From a virus, in IMG/VR virus record IMGVR_UViG_3300031963_000365, positions 1 through 39,489 of that record: a stretch of DNA of 39,489 nucleotides; one strand, written 5' to 3'. A program made the position numbers and the translations under genes. The notes under the pieces were generated by a model. It worked only from the letters and a program-made list of their open reading frames with translations. It was not told the DNA's origin and searched no databases. This document shows positions 29,569 through 38,039 of this stretch, one piece after another; position 1 is the stretch's first letter, and each line of letters starts with the position of its first letter.

Positions 29569-30873
29569 ATGGCACTACTTGACTATCTCTTGGGTGGCGC
29601 GGCTGGTGGGTTTCAGGGCTACGAAGCGAAGAAGGCCAAAGACCTCCAGGCGCAGAAGGACGAGGAGGACCGGCAGATTAAGCAGTTGGCAATGCTGAAT
29701 CAGTTGGGCTTCCGAGCGACCGGCCCCGTGCGTGAAACGCCGGATGAGGCGGCACGGAACATCGTGGGCGACATTAGCGCCGAGGTGCCGAAGCCAGCCT
29801 TCGACACGACGATGGGCCGTGCCTTTGGCGCAGCACAAAAGCGGGGATTTGGCGTAGCGGAGCAGCCGACCAGCCCGTTGACCTCGCCAGTATCGCTGGC
29901 GCTAGACTCCTCAAAGATCAGTCAGTTTGAGCGAGCGAAGGGGATGCAGCCAGCAAGCCCTGAAACGCGAGCGACAATCAAGGGCATTGGGACGCTCGGC
30001 TTCCGTCCGCCTGAGACAGAGGAGGAGAAATCGCAGCGCGAGTACAATGCCTTGATGCGAATTGAGCAAGGCAAGCGAGCGCTCTCCGCGCAAGATGCAC
30101 GACTCAAGGCTGAGGCAGATGCAGCAGCGAACAAGGCCAAGGTTGACTTTCTTGTTGCGTCTGGCATTGAACCAAAGCGAGCAGCGCGTATCGTAGCGCT
30201 TGAAGCGAAGTATGCCGATGTGGAGGAAACCCCATCCGTCGCGGCGACTAAGCGTGGGCAAGATATTAGCGCGGCTACGGCTCGTCGTGGGCAAGACTTG
30301 GCTGACAAGCGGAAAGACGCGGAGGGTGTCAATGAGATTCAGAGTGGGCTACAGGCAATGGGCGTGGCTCGCGCTTCGTCGTCGCTGAATCTATTGGAAA
30401 CAAACACAAAGCTCATGGACCGCTTTGAGAAGGACGTACTTGACGGGAAGGCGCAGATTACCGCACTCCAACTTGAGGCAGCGCGATTTGCGTTGTCTGG
30501 TGGGAAGGGGTCGGCAGTTGCGGAAGATCGGTTGGCGAAAGGCATACCTGGTGTGATGCCTCCGAATCCAGCGCTTCTTCGGTATGTCCGTGCGGGTAAG
30601 GGGATTTCTGGTGCAGTGCGTGAAATCACGCCTCGTGGTGGCTCCAACTTGATGATGCAGATGGAGCAGACGCTAGCTGGCATCGGTCCTGCTGGCACAG
30701 ATGCGGAGTCCATTGGACAAGTGCAGACGTTCCGCAACGACATTCTTGCTGGTGTGCGAGAGGGTGTGGACGCCATGCGCGGGAAGCAACAGCCTGCCAC
30801 TGGCGGTGCTATGCCGTCTGCGGCTGAAGCACTGCGGCGTCTGCGTAAGGGAACCACCACTGGAGGAAAGTAA
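29569..30873 (+). CDS. Internal virion protein (putative)
   Basis: 434 residues from ATG 29569 with CAGAGGA upstream. It starts MALLDYLLGGAAGGFQGYEA, a short Gly-rich hydrophobic head, and continues as charged helix throughout (KKAKDLQAQKDEEDRQIKQL, EQGKRALSAQDARLKAEADA). The C-terminus is GGAMPSAAEALRRLRKGTTT. This composition, with few cysteines and strong helix, fits podovirus inner-core/ejection proteins. No enzymatic motif is visible. Confidence 0.6.
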   Translation: MALLDYLLGGAAGGFQGYEAKKAKDLQAQKDEEDRQIKQLAMLNQLGFRATGPVRETPDEAARNIVGDISAEVPKPAFDTTMGRAFGAAQKRGFGVAEQPTSPLTSPVSLALDSSKISQFERAKGMQPASPETRATIKGIGTLGFRPPETEEEKSQREYNALMRIEQGKRALSAQDARLKAEADAAANKAKVDFLVASGIEPKRAARIVALEAKYADVEETPSVAATKRGQDISAATARRGQDLADKRKDAEGVNEIQSGLQAMGVARASSSLNLLETNTKLMDRFEKDVLDGKAQITALQLEAARFALSGGKGSAVAEDRLAKGIPGVMPPNPALLRYVRAGKGISGAVREITPRGGSNLMMQMEQTLAGIGPAGTDAESIGQVQTFRNDILAGVREGVDAMRGKQQPATGGAMPSAAEALRRLRKGTTTGGK

Positions 30874-30875
30874 CG

Positions 30876-32261
30876 ATGGCGATGCAACCCCCTAGCGCCG
30901 CCGAGCGGAAGAAGCTGATTGAGATGGGCTACAAGCCCGAAGATTTGGACAGAGAGTTCGGCTCATCGCCAGAAGTGGCTGTTGCTTCGCCACGACCTGC
31001 TGCTCAGAAGACGGAGACTCCCCGGCGCACTGGCACCACTGCCCGAGAAGATGTTGTCGGTATGACGCGACAGGCGATGAACGCCGTTACGTTCGGCCAG
31101 TATCCGAAGATGGTCGGAGCGTTGTCATCGCTATCTGGTGGCGATGGGAAGGCTGACGCCGAGAAGCTGGCGAAGTATATGAGTGAATACCGACAGGCCG
31201 CTCCTCGAAAGTCTGCCGTTGCCGAATTCGCTGGAGAGATTGCTCCATACTTTGCCTCAGCCCCAGCAGCCGCTCTCAGTAGCATCCCTGGTATGGCTGG
31301 CGCTGCTGCACGAACTGGGAAAGCCTATCAGTTCGCTCGGGCAGCGGTTCCGTTGGCGAGCAAGGTGTTGCCGAAAGCTGGGAAGACAGTAGCGCAGATC
31401 GCCGCGATTGAGGGGGCGCGTGGGGCATCTCAGGCAGAGGAAGGCGAGTCGCCGTTGGCCGAAGCCCTGAAATCTGCTGCTATTTCTCTGCCATTCGGTC
31501 GGCTTGGCGAAGTGGCTGGCACCTATGCTGCTGGGCGATTCGGCAAGTCCATTGATAAGATGGCGGCTAAGGCGACCGCCAAAGCGCAGGAAGCTGGGCA
31601 GATCATTAACCAATGGCGCGAGATCGGCCAGCTTGAAGTGACTCCGGCACTCGCCAAGTTGTATGAGCGGTCACAGCCGTTGCGTCAGGCTGTTACGGAA
31701 GCCGCCGAGTCGCTTGGGCTTCCAGCAACGGACCCAAATGTTTTGACAGAAGCGTATAGCAAATTGGCGGCTACTGGGTCGCCAGTCTTCAAGAAAACAA
31801 TCCTCTCGCCGTTCCTGTCAGCCATTGATGAAGCCGCACAGCCGTTGATTGGGAACTCCAATATCAGCCCGCTGTCTAAGGGGATTCGTGGGTATGCTGA
31901 GGCAATGGATGTTGGCAAGGCAATTACCCGTGGACGACAGACTGGCGAATATCTTCGCACTGGGGCTGGCGCTCCAGAGCAGGTCGGCGGGGAAGTCCTC
32001 GTAGAGCGCATGAGTCGTCCCTATGTTTCGCAAGCTGAGCGGGAAGCTGCTGCACAGGCGCTCATCGCGTCAATCCGTGAAGCGAATACGGCTATGCCAA
32101 GTACGCTTCGTGGAGCCGTAGCGCAGGGCGCTCGCACACTGCTGACTGGTGGTCCCCGTGGTGTAGGGGACATTGCCGACATTGCGGCACGGCTAGGCGG
32201 CGGATCGTTCGGTCAGCGCATGGCACAACGCGCTGGCACATCAATCGGCGCTTCACGCTAG
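30876..32261 (+). CDS. Internal virion/ejection protein (putative)
   Basis: 461 residues from ATG 30876 with GGAGG about 10 bases upstream; a second in-frame ATG is at 30882. It starts MAMQPPSAAERKKLIEMGYK and contains Ala-rich hydrophobic blocks (GEIAPYFASAPAAALSSIPG, MAGAAARTGKAYQFARAAVP). These are framed by polar helices and end in GGGSFGQRMAQRAGTSIGAS. Hydrophobic helices inside a helical protein are typical of proteins inserted in the host envelope during ejection. The codon use here is visibly less GC-rich than in the tail genes. Confidence 0.6.
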   Translation: MAMQPPSAAERKKLIEMGYKPEDLDREFGSSPEVAVASPRPAAQKTETPRRTGTTAREDVVGMTRQAMNAVTFGQYPKMVGALSSLSGGDGKADAEKLAKYMSEYRQAAPRKSAVAEFAGEIAPYFASAPAAALSSIPGMAGAAARTGKAYQFARAAVPLASKVLPKAGKTVAQIAAIEGARGASQAEEGESPLAEALKSAAISLPFGRLGEVAGTYAAGRFGKSIDKMAAKATAKAQEAGQIINQWREIGQLEVTPALAKLYERSQPLRQAVTEAAESLGLPATDPNVLTEAYSKLAATGSPVFKKTILSPFLSAIDEAAQPLIGNSNISPLSKGIRGYAEAMDVGKAITRGRQTGEYLRTGAGAPEQVGGEVLVERMSRPYVSQAEREAAAQALIASIREANTAMPSTLRGAVAQGARTLLTGGPRGVGDIADIAARLGGGSFGQRMAQRAGTSIGASR

Positions 32262-32271
32262 GCAGTAGGCT

Positions 32272-32559
32272 ATGACCACTGAATCAGCCTCCCTCAAGAT
32301 CAGCGCCCTGTTGGGTGTCAGCAGTGCCGTCCTCCAGAACGCTCCCCCTACTGGGATGTCCATGACTTCGCTCTTAGTGCCGATTATTTCAGCGGTGGTC
32401 GGGGGGCTGATGAGCTACGCGGTACTCAAGACGACCGTGCAGAAGATGGAACGCGATGTGCGTGATATGCGGAAAGACATGAGCGACATTTATACGCTGG
32501 TGCGGGAAAGCCTCACCAAAGTCGCCAAGCTGGAAGGGCGACTGGACTCTCATTCCTAA
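32272..32559 (+). CDS. Single-pass membrane protein, holin-accessory candidate
   Basis: 95 residues from ATG 32272. One hydrophobic helix (MTSLLVPIISAVVGGLMSYA) lies around residues 31-50, followed by a charged coiled coil (QKMERDVRDMRKDMSDIYTL, ESLTKVAKLEGRLDSHS). One membrane helix plus a coil resembles XhlA-like holin helpers and similar lysis-cluster proteins. It lies next to the holin candidate and two genes before the endolysin. Confidence 0.6.
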   Translation: MTTESASLKISALLGVSSAVLQNAPPTGMSMTSLLVPIISAVVGGLMSYAVLKTTVQKMERDVRDMRKDMSDIYTLVRESLTKVAKLEGRLDSHS

Positions 32560-32571
32560 CGTGGAGTTGTG

Positions 32572-32877
32572 ATGAACAAGCTCTTGCTGTCGGCCACCCT
32601 CCCCCTGTTCCTCGGCCCGATCACCTTCGTCCTGATGCAGGGCATCAAGGCGCTATCGAAGACGGTCGATGCGCTGCCGATCACGGCCAAGCGGTTCGCG
32701 GTCGCGGCCATTGCCGTCCTGCTGACCGTCGTGGCGCAGGTGACGGGCGTGGATGTCTCGTGTGATCCGAATGGCGTGGAGAACTGCCTCAACACGCTGG
32801 ACGCTGGCGCGGTGAAGGGCATCCTTGCGGCGGCCGTGGCCTACGTCCTGCACTTCGCCAAGCAGAAGAAGGGCTAA
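32572..32877 (+). CDS. Putative holin
   Basis: 101 residues from ATG 32572, with GGAG 6-7 bases upstream (a GTG three bases earlier is possible). Three hydrophobic stretches are visible: LLLSATLPLFLGPITFVLM (N-terminus), FAVAAIAVLLTVVAQVTG (centre) and GAVKGILAAAVAYVLHFA (C-terminus), with a basic end KQKKG. Size, membrane helices, charged tail and proximity to an endolysin fit a holin that permeabilises the inner membrane. Family not assigned. Confidence 0.7.
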   Translation: MNKLLLSATLPLFLGPITFVLMQGIKALSKTVDALPITAKRFAVAAIAVLLTVVAQVTGVDVSCDPNGVENCLNTLDAGAVKGILAAAVAYVLHFAKQKKG

Positions 32878-32883
32878 CCTCTC

Positions 32884-33921
32884 ATGATCCCTCCGCGCCG
32901 TTCTCTCAAGGGTTTGCTTGTCCCCCGTGACGCTACGGAAACGGCGCGGCAGGGGCAGGGGATTGGTGATCTAGAAGCCATCATGCAGATGGCAACAACG
33001 GCCATCCCAGAGGCGTTGCGTGTTGCCCCAGCGACAAGCACTCCGATGGGCCTGTTTGATACAGCGAACGCTCTTGCCGACAGAGACTATGCTGGTGCGG
33101 GGATGGCAGCACTCGGAGCAATTCCGTTTGCTGGCGCGTTGAAGTACGCGGACGAAGTGGCTGATGTAGCGAAGTCTGCGATGCGCGGTGCGAAGTCGTT
33201 GCCTATGGATACGCCAAGTCGTATGGCGCGGGCAGCAGAGCAGGGATTTAGTTCGCCTGTGTATCATGCAACTTCTCGCACGACCCCTATTGACGAGCTA
33301 AAGCCATCCAACGGATTGCTGATGGACTTAAATGCGATCCATGTTGGCACGAAGAAAAGCGCGAACGACAGGGCTGGGGCTGTCCATGTGCTTTCCACGC
33401 CAAGCGGGTTGCAAATGCAATCCGCGAAAGCAGCAAATACACGGCGCGGATGGTCGCCAGATAATGCGGCTGCTTCAGCACAAGGAGGTGTTCTCCGTGA
33501 AGATTTTGCCCCATCAATCATGCCACTGATGATGAAAGCGGAGCGCCCGTACTTAAACCCTGCCACTGGCGCTCCGTGGACAGAGCGAGAGTTCCAGAAG
33601 CACGTTGGGGAGTGGATTAGAGAGAACGCCCCGAAACTTGGAGAAACAGATCGTCTTGCCGCTAAGCAGCTAATGAAGCAAGATCTTCTTGAGCAAGGGT
33701 ATGATGTTATTCCTTACGTTAACGCAATCGAAGGCGGACAGCGGTACAAAAGCGGCCATGCAGGAGATGTGAGTTACATGGTACTAAAGCCAGAGAACTT
33801 GCGCTCCAGCTTCGCAAAGTTTGACCCCGCTAACGTCGGAAAGGCGGGACTTATGGGCGCACTTGCTGGTACGCTTGGGATGTCTGCTGCGAATAACCGC
33901 AACGCAAAAGGCTCAAAGTAA
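32884..33921 (+). CDS. ADP-ribosyltransferase-like virion/effector protein (putative)
   Basis: 345 residues from ATG 32884. The N-terminal 100 residues are helical and hydrophobic (AGAGMAALGAIPFAGALKYA). From about residue 120 the chain has an ART-like opening VYHATSRTTPIDELKPS, then NAIHVGTKKSANDRAGAV. Near the end it has MVLKPENLRSSFAKFDPANV, matching the tail of phage polyvalent-type ART domains (the typical niR..FDP phrase). A basic end follows. The catalytic H/Y-E arrangement is not clearly readable, so activity is uncertain. Such domains occur as injected phage effectors that modify host proteins. It sits between holin and endolysin and is somewhat AT-richer. Confidence 0.6.
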   Translation: MIPPRRSLKGLLVPRDATETARQGQGIGDLEAIMQMATTAIPEALRVAPATSTPMGLFDTANALADRDYAGAGMAALGAIPFAGALKYADEVADVAKSAMRGAKSLPMDTPSRMARAAEQGFSSPVYHATSRTTPIDELKPSNGLLMDLNAIHVGTKKSANDRAGAVHVLSTPSGLQMQSAKAANTRRGWSPDNAAASAQGGVLREDFAPSIMPLMMKAERPYLNPATGAPWTEREFQKHVGEWIRENAPKLGETDRLAAKQLMKQDLLEQGYDVIPYVNAIEGGQRYKSGHAGDVSYMVLKPENLRSSFAKFDPANVGKAGLMGALAGTLGMSAANNRNAKGSK

Positions 33922-34401
33922 ATGCCAAAGCGCGGAACGCTCCCTCGGGCGGTGGCGGTGGTCAAGAGCCTTGACGTACTGGCTCCCGCCTTCCGCGCCA
34001 AGATCGAACGGGTGCTGGAGGCGGTGCCGTATGCGACCGTGGCGGAAACGCTGCGGACGGACGCACGGCAGCGGTATCTCTATGGCTTTGGGCGGCAGTA
34101 TGACGACGGGCGTGGCATCGTCACCCACAGCGAAACCGCGCTGGACACCTGGCACCACTACGGGCTGGCGGCGGACATCATCCACCAGGCGAAGGGCTGG
34201 GAGGCTCCGATGCAGTGGTGGCAGCAGCTCGGAGCCGCCGCCAAAGCGCAGGGATTGGTCTGGGGTGGTGACTGGACGTTCCGCGACTACCCGCACATTC
34301 AGTGGGGTGCCCCGATGCGTCGGAGCCCATCCCCGAGTGCCGCCAAGCTCCTAGAGACTGGGGGCGTGGAAGCCGTCTGGAAGGCCGTCAACGCGATCTA
34401 A
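33922..34401 (+). CDS. M15-type endolysin (D-Ala peptidase-like)
   Basis: 159 residues; ATG immediately follows the previous stop. It carries the zinc-peptidase signature of the M15/VanY-like group: WHHYGLAADI gives HxxGxAxD (H78, D85), and WGGDWTFRDYPHIQW gives the acid and third metal ligand (D117, H125). This cleaves cross-links or D-Ala bonds in peptidoglycan and is the likely lysis enzyme. It has no signal peptide, consistent with release through a holin. The N-terminal half lacks a recognisable cell-wall-binding domain. Confidence 0.9.
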   Translation: MPKRGTLPRAVAVVKSLDVLAPAFRAKIERVLEAVPYATVAETLRTDARQRYLYGFGRQYDDGRGIVTHSETALDTWHHYGLAADIIHQAKGWEAPMQWWQQLGAAAKAQGLVWGGDWTFRDYPHIQWGAPMRRSPSPSAAKLLETGGVEAVWKAVNAI

Positions 34402-34427
34402 CGGCACTTGGCAGTGGTAGGTAGCAC

Positions 34428-34457
34428 AAAGCCCCCGGAAGACAATCCGAGGGCTTT
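34428..34457. terminator. Bidirectional rho-independent terminator
   Basis: AAAGCCC-C-CGGA pairs with TCCG-A-GGGCTTT around a six-base loop (AGACAA), one C/A mismatch. The flanking A- and T-runs make it functional on both strands. It lies between the rightward endolysin gene and the leftward replication operon, where converging transcripts need to end. Confidence 0.85.
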
Positions 34458-34519
34458 GGCACACCCACCCAAGAGGATGCTATGGGAAACCCCGCCAGAG
34501 ACTACCCATGCCCGACAAC

Positions 34520-34921
34520 TTATGGGGCTGATACTGGCGTGTCAAGGACGGCAATGGTGACAACCGCCCCCGCCTTGGTCTTGTCCCGCTCGTTCAGGTC
34601 GTCGAACTCCCACACCGCTCGCCGGATCTGGCTGTCGTCGTGCCAGATCGCCTCGCTGTCGGTGATGCCGTCCAAGAACGCCTTCTGGTAGTTGAGATCC
34701 CGCCGCCTCCTGTCTGGCTCCCGCACCACCACATCAATCAGCAAGCGCCCCTCCTGCCGCGTCCAGCCCGCCTTCTTTGCAGCGGCCATCGCCAGTTGCC
34801 CGATGAGCGTCTTGGCCTCGCGGTACTCTTTGCTCAGAATGTAGCCGGTAACGTATTTCCGGTTGTCGGAAATCAGTGCCGCCCACGGGACGCTAAAGGT
34901 CATGGTCCGCACCGCGCTCAC
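34520..34921 (-). CDS. RusA-like Holliday junction resolvase
   Basis: 133 residues from GTG 34921, overlapping the primase-helicase stop (GTGA). It starts VSAVRTMTFSVPWAALISDN. The core shows RLLIDVVVREPDRRRRDLNY followed by QKAFLDGITDSEAIWHDDSQ, the DxxN..K..xDGL..gxxxDD pattern of RusA resolvases that cut four-way DNA junctions. The first part of the motif reads RRRDLNYQK, so one position differs from the usual RDLDN. It is the last gene of the replication operon and would resolve replication intermediates for packaging. Confidence 0.85.
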   Translation of the reverse strand: MSAVRTMTFSVPWAALISDNRKYVTGYILSKEYREAKTLIGQLAMAAAKKAGWTRQEGRLLIDVVVREPDRRRRDLNYQKAFLDGITDSEAIWHDDSQIRRAVWEFDDLNERDKTKAGAVVTIAVLDTPVSAP

Positions 34922-36654
34922 TTGTCCTTTCTCCCGATCCGGGCGCTCCAGCCGTCCTTCTCCGGCGGGGCCACCCGTGGCTCCAGTCTGAGGTTCTGAT
35001 AGTTCCACCGCACGGGGATGTCCTCCACGCTGCCGTGGCGGTTCTTGTCGATGATGAGAAAGGTGTCTGCCGTGAGGCCGTTGCGGATGAAGCGGGAGTG
35101 GTCGAATAGCAGGACTTGGTGGGCATCGTTCTCCACCGCGCTGCCACCCATCAACCCTTGCGCCACCGGACGCTCCTGCCGATTGGCCGAGGTCTGGCGG
35201 TTGAACTGCGAGAGGGTCACGAGCGTCACCCCGAGCGACAGGGCGGCTTCCCGCAGTTGGTGCGACACCAGCTCCATCCGGTCGTGGATGGCTTGGACGT
35301 TGGGTGCCCAGATGAGCTGCAAGTAGTCCACGATGAAATACTTGCACCCCGCATGGTCGTGGTGGTAGCGCATCGCGTGAACGATGTCGTCGATCTTGCT
35401 GATGGGGAGGCGGTTCACGATCAAGTGCCCACCCGTTTCCCGATGGATGGCGTCCACGGCCATCGCCGCTTTCGTGAACGTCAGCGGATCGAACGTGCTG
35501 CCCTGCTCTAACTGCTTGACCGGCAGATCCGCCGCGATCGCCAAGAAGCGGGTCGCCAACTCATCGCGTCCCATCTCCAGCGAAATAAAAGTGACCACCT
35601 CGCCGTGACGGATCGCGGTGTTCGCTAAGTTCAAGGCAATCAACGACTTACCCGTGCCGGTGTTTGCGCCGATGACGATGTTCCACCCTCGCGCCAACCC
35701 GATCCCGCCACCACCGCCCCCACAGCAGAGGTTCCACAGCGCCAGAGGCGTAGGCACCGCTTCAATCGGCGCTTGCTTCTGCTCAAAGATCCGTTCGAGC
35801 GTCAGGCCCGTGATGCTGTCGAACGCGACCACGGGCGGTTCTGCCCCGATAGGCGTGGCGGTCTTGAGCAGCGCCGTCCAGATCGCGGTCCAGTCCTCGC
35901 CCAAGTCGCTGACCGCCCCGTGCAGGTCACACAGGTCTTTGATCCCCGTTCCGCCCACCGTCACATCCCGGATCACCTTGGCCTTGGGGAGCGACTTGGC
36001 GACGGAGGCAATCAGCGTGGCCCCGCCTTGATCCGGCTCCTGCCACACATACACGGTGCGGTTGGCGAGCAGGGTCGCATACTCAGGACGCCACTGGGAC
36101 GCCCCCGGCAAGCCGACCGCGCAGATGCCCCGCTGCCACGCGGCGTGACAGTCGGACTCGCCCTCTACAAGTAGGACGGGCGCATCCTTCGGTGCTGCGG
36201 CCAATACCTGCTGGCCGTAGAGCGGTGCGCCTTCCCCGTCCTTGTCCCAGAACGTGCCCTTGCGGGTCCGCAGCTTGGTTCGCAGCACGGTGCCGTTCGC
36301 GTCATAGTACGGAATGACCACCAGCGGCTCCCCGTACTTCCCTGTCCGTTCGGTGACGCCGTACTTCGCCAGCGAGTCGAGGGCCAGCTTCTTGTGTTCG
36401 GCGTAGTCGAACAGGGTCAGGCCGTTGCTGCCCGTCGCGGCAGGGAGGTCAACGTGCAGCTCCTCGGCCAGCGAGCGCAGCGGCTCGGTAAAGCCACAGG
36501 CCGAGCAGCCCCACGCATGGTCGCCCATCCACGCGGACGCATTGCTATCCGTATGGCGTGGGCAGCAGAAGGCGAGCTTTGCGCCCGACTTCTTCGTGCC
36601 CTTCCGACGCAACAGCGCGGACTTCAGCAGCCCGTGGGCGTCGAGATGGTTCAC
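34918..36654 (-). CDS. Primase-helicase (DnaB/Twinkle/T7 gp4-like)
   Basis: 578 residues from GTG 36654, overlapping the upstream stop (GTGA). Three parts appear in order. First, a zinc-binding primase segment (CCPRHTDSN, WGCSACG; C30/31, H34, C50, C53). Second, a TOPRIM-like segment (VLLVEGESDCHAAWQRG, E164) with VYVWQEPDQGG. Third, a RecA-like helicase with Walker A IGANTGTGKS (329-337) and the DnaB motif YFIVDYLQLIWAP (D443), and SQFNRQTSANRQERP, the arginine-bearing region. It both primes and unwinds DNA. The linker has a run of six Gly (residues 312-317). No phage DNA polymerase is present, so it presumably works with a host polymerase. Confidence 0.92.
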   Translation of the reverse strand: MNHLDAHGLLKSALLRRKGTKKSGAKLAFCCPRHTDSNASAWMGDHAWGCSACGFTEPLRSLAEELHVDLPAATGSNGLTLFDYAEHKKLALDSLAKYGVTERTGKYGEPLVVIPYYDANGTVLRTKLRTRKGTFWDKDGEGAPLYGQQVLAAAPKDAPVLLVEGESDCHAAWQRGICAVGLPGASQWRPEYATLLANRTVYVWQEPDQGGATLIASVAKSLPKAKVIRDVTVGGTGIKDLCDLHGAVSDLGEDWTAIWTALLKTATPIGAEPPVVAFDSITGLTLERIFEQKQAPIEAVPTPLALWNLCCGGGGGGIGLARGWNIVIGANTGTGKSLIALNLANTAIRHGEVVTFISLEMGRDELATRFLAIAADLPVKQLEQGSTFDPLTFTKAAMAVDAIHRETGGHLIVNRLPISKIDDIVHAMRYHHDHAGCKYFIVDYLQLIWAPNVQAIHDRMELVSHQLREAALSLGVTLVTLSQFNRQTSANRQERPVAQGLMGGSAVENDAHQVLLFDHSRFIRNGLTADTFLIIDKNRHGSVEDIPVRWNYQNLRLEPRVAPPEKDGWSARIGRKDK

Positions 36655-37220
36655 TCGTTGCTCCGAATCACCGACTGACGCTTGATCTTCGGAATCCCTT
36701 GCACATCGGTAAACGACTTGTCATGCAGCAACAGTTGGTCTTGTGGGAGCCACATAAACTCTCCAGTCTCCACGGCCACGACCCACAGGTGCTTGTGTTG
36801 CGCGGGTTCCATGCTAAAGCCGTCTTTCTTGTGATCCACGGCGAACCACAGCGATCCACGCACTGACGTTTCCTTGTGGTCCGCGCACAGAATGGTCACG
36901 GGCATCTGATCCAGATAGTCACAGGACACGATCTCCGCATCCCACCCATAGCAGTCCCATGTCGCGGAGGCGACATCTTCCTGTACGGTTCGCTCGTTCT
37001 CAAAGAGCGGATCAACCCACCGCAAGCAGTCGAGCGGGAGATCCACCACCATCGCGCCGTTCTCTAGGACGACATGACAGGCCAGCGTTCGGTTCGGGGT
37101 GACACTGACCCCCCACCACACGGCTGGCGTTCGTGCTTGCAAGTCAAACTCGTCGGACAGGACGCTTTCGCTTTCCACCCACACATAGCGGTGGCGCGGC
37201 AGACTGATGTTGTGCGGCAT
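36651..37220 (-). CDS. Hypothetical replication-operon protein
   Basis: 189 residues from ATG 37220 with a GAGGAG site about 9-10 bases upstream. Mixed alpha/beta, acidic and aromatic: VWVESESVLSDEFDLQARTP, LDCLRWVDPLFENERTVQED, TWDCYGWDAEIVSCDY. The last part has VVAVETGEFMWLPQDQLLLH. It has several scattered cysteines but no clear metal site. It is embedded between replisome genes with short gaps, suggesting a replication or recombination accessory role. No family recognised. Confidence 0.6.
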   Translation of the reverse strand: MPHNISLPRHRYVWVESESVLSDEFDLQARTPAVWWGVSVTPNRTLACHVVLENGAMVVDLPLDCLRWVDPLFENERTVQEDVASATWDCYGWDAEIVSCDYLDQMPVTILCADHKETSVRGSLWFAVDHKKDGFSMEPAQHKHLWVVAVETGEFMWLPQDQLLLHDKSFTDVQGIPKIKRQSVIRSNE

Positions 37221-37223
37221 AGG

Positions 37224-37442
37224 TTAGCACTCCTCGTCAACGGGAGCGCCCAGCGCATCCCACTCGTAGTCCGTGATCCCCAACACGAGGAACCACTGGT
37301 CCGCACGGGTGAGGTTGGGCACGATGGCGTCCACCTGCGCCGGATCGGTCAGGTGACGGATCGCGTCCACCTGCTCCTGGGTGATCGGGATATGGCGGGA
37401 CCGCTCCTCGCCGGTCACACAGGATGTGCGCGTGATCTTCAT
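37224..37442 (-). CDS. Small hypothetical protein
   Basis: 72 residues from ATG 37442, overlapping the upstream stop (ATGA). It reads MKITRTSCVTGEERSRHIPI and then acidic helix-rich sequence (QEQVDAIRHLTDPAQVDAIV, ADQWFLVLGITDYEWDALGA). No metal or HTH motif. Function unknown; probably a small accessory of the replication genes. Confidence 0.6.
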   Translation of the reverse strand: MKITRTSCVTGEERSRHIPITQEQVDAIRHLTDPAQVDAIVPNLTRADQWFLVLGITDYEWDALGAPVDEEC

Positions 37443-37834
37443 ACGCCACCTGCCAGTCGGTCGAACTCGGCCACATCCTGCCCAGACCGTGCCCACTCCT
37501 CGCGGGTGCGGCCATGTACGGTCACGAGATTGAACTGCTGCCAGATCCCGTCGCGGTAGAAGCGCGTCGAGCCGATCCGGTACTTCGGTGGGGTGCCTTC
37601 CTTCTCGCAGTACGCGGCGTAGTTCCGTGCCGCACGGAGCAGGTCCATCGGCTCCACGCCTTCTTTCAGCAGGTCCAGCACGGCGGTACGGGTCGGGACA
37701 TGGGGATGCGGCACATCGCGCTCGGGGTACAGGTCGTGGATGTCGCCCACCAGCAGGTTGGCAAACGACAGGTGTTCCTTGCGGGTCGGCCCGTAACGGC
37801 GCAGCGGGTTGGGTGTCATGGCGGGGTGGGTCAT
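37439..37834 (-). CDS. Replisome organizer-like protein (putative)
   Basis: 131 residues from ATG 37834 (a second ATG at 37819 is possible). The region LLRAARNYAAYCEKEGTPPK followed by YRIGSTRFYRDGIWQQF resembles the C-terminal domain of phage replication initiators and replisome organizers (NYxxYxxxxGTxPxYxxxxSTFFxRxxxW). The N-terminal part is short, so the DNA-binding portion may be provided by the small HTH protein just upstream. This pairing is inference. It is placed before the primase-helicase. Confidence 0.6.
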   Translation of the reverse strand: MTHPAMTPNPLRRYGPTRKEHLSFANLLVGDIHDLYPERDVPHPHVPTRTAVLDLLKEGVEPMDLLRAARNYAAYCEKEGTPPKYRIGSTRFYRDGIWQQFNLVTVHGRTREEWARSGQDVAEFDRLAGGV

Positions 37835-37838
37835 CGGG

Positions 37839-38039
37839 TTATTTCTTGCGGCGGGAGTGACTGCCCATGTTGCCGCCACGCGGACGGCGGGGGATGTCGA
37901 GGCGTTGCAACATCTGATGCACGGCTTGATAACTAATGCCGAGCCGTTCGGCAATCTGTCTGGTCGTTTGTCCCTGGGCATAGAGGGACGCGATCAGCGC
38001 ACGGCGCTCAGGGATACTGAGCTTTGGGGGGTTATCCAT
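37839..38039 (-). CDS. Small helix-turn-helix DNA-binding protein
   Basis: 66 residues from ATG 38039 with AGGAGA 8 bases upstream. A tidy HTH occupies about residues 12-47: ERRALIASLYAQGQTTRQIA then ERLGISYQAVHQMLQRLDIP, as in MerR/Sigma70-r4-type or resolvase-type HTH. A basic tail (RRPRGGNMGSHSRRKK) helps DNA contact. It could be the origin-binding part of the initiator or a regulator of the operon. Confidence 0.75.
   Translation of the reverse strand: MDNPPKLSIPERRALIASLYAQGQTTRQIAERLGISYQAVHQMLQRLDIPRRPRGGNMGSHSRRKK

Noticed and set aside
34482-34691. Plus-strand frame (MGNPARDYPC) with a good AGAGGA site just after the terminator
   Set aside because: It runs antisense into the RusA-like gene; after the first few codons it is shadow sequence. 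The ribosome site is suggestive, but no real protein likeness is seen.
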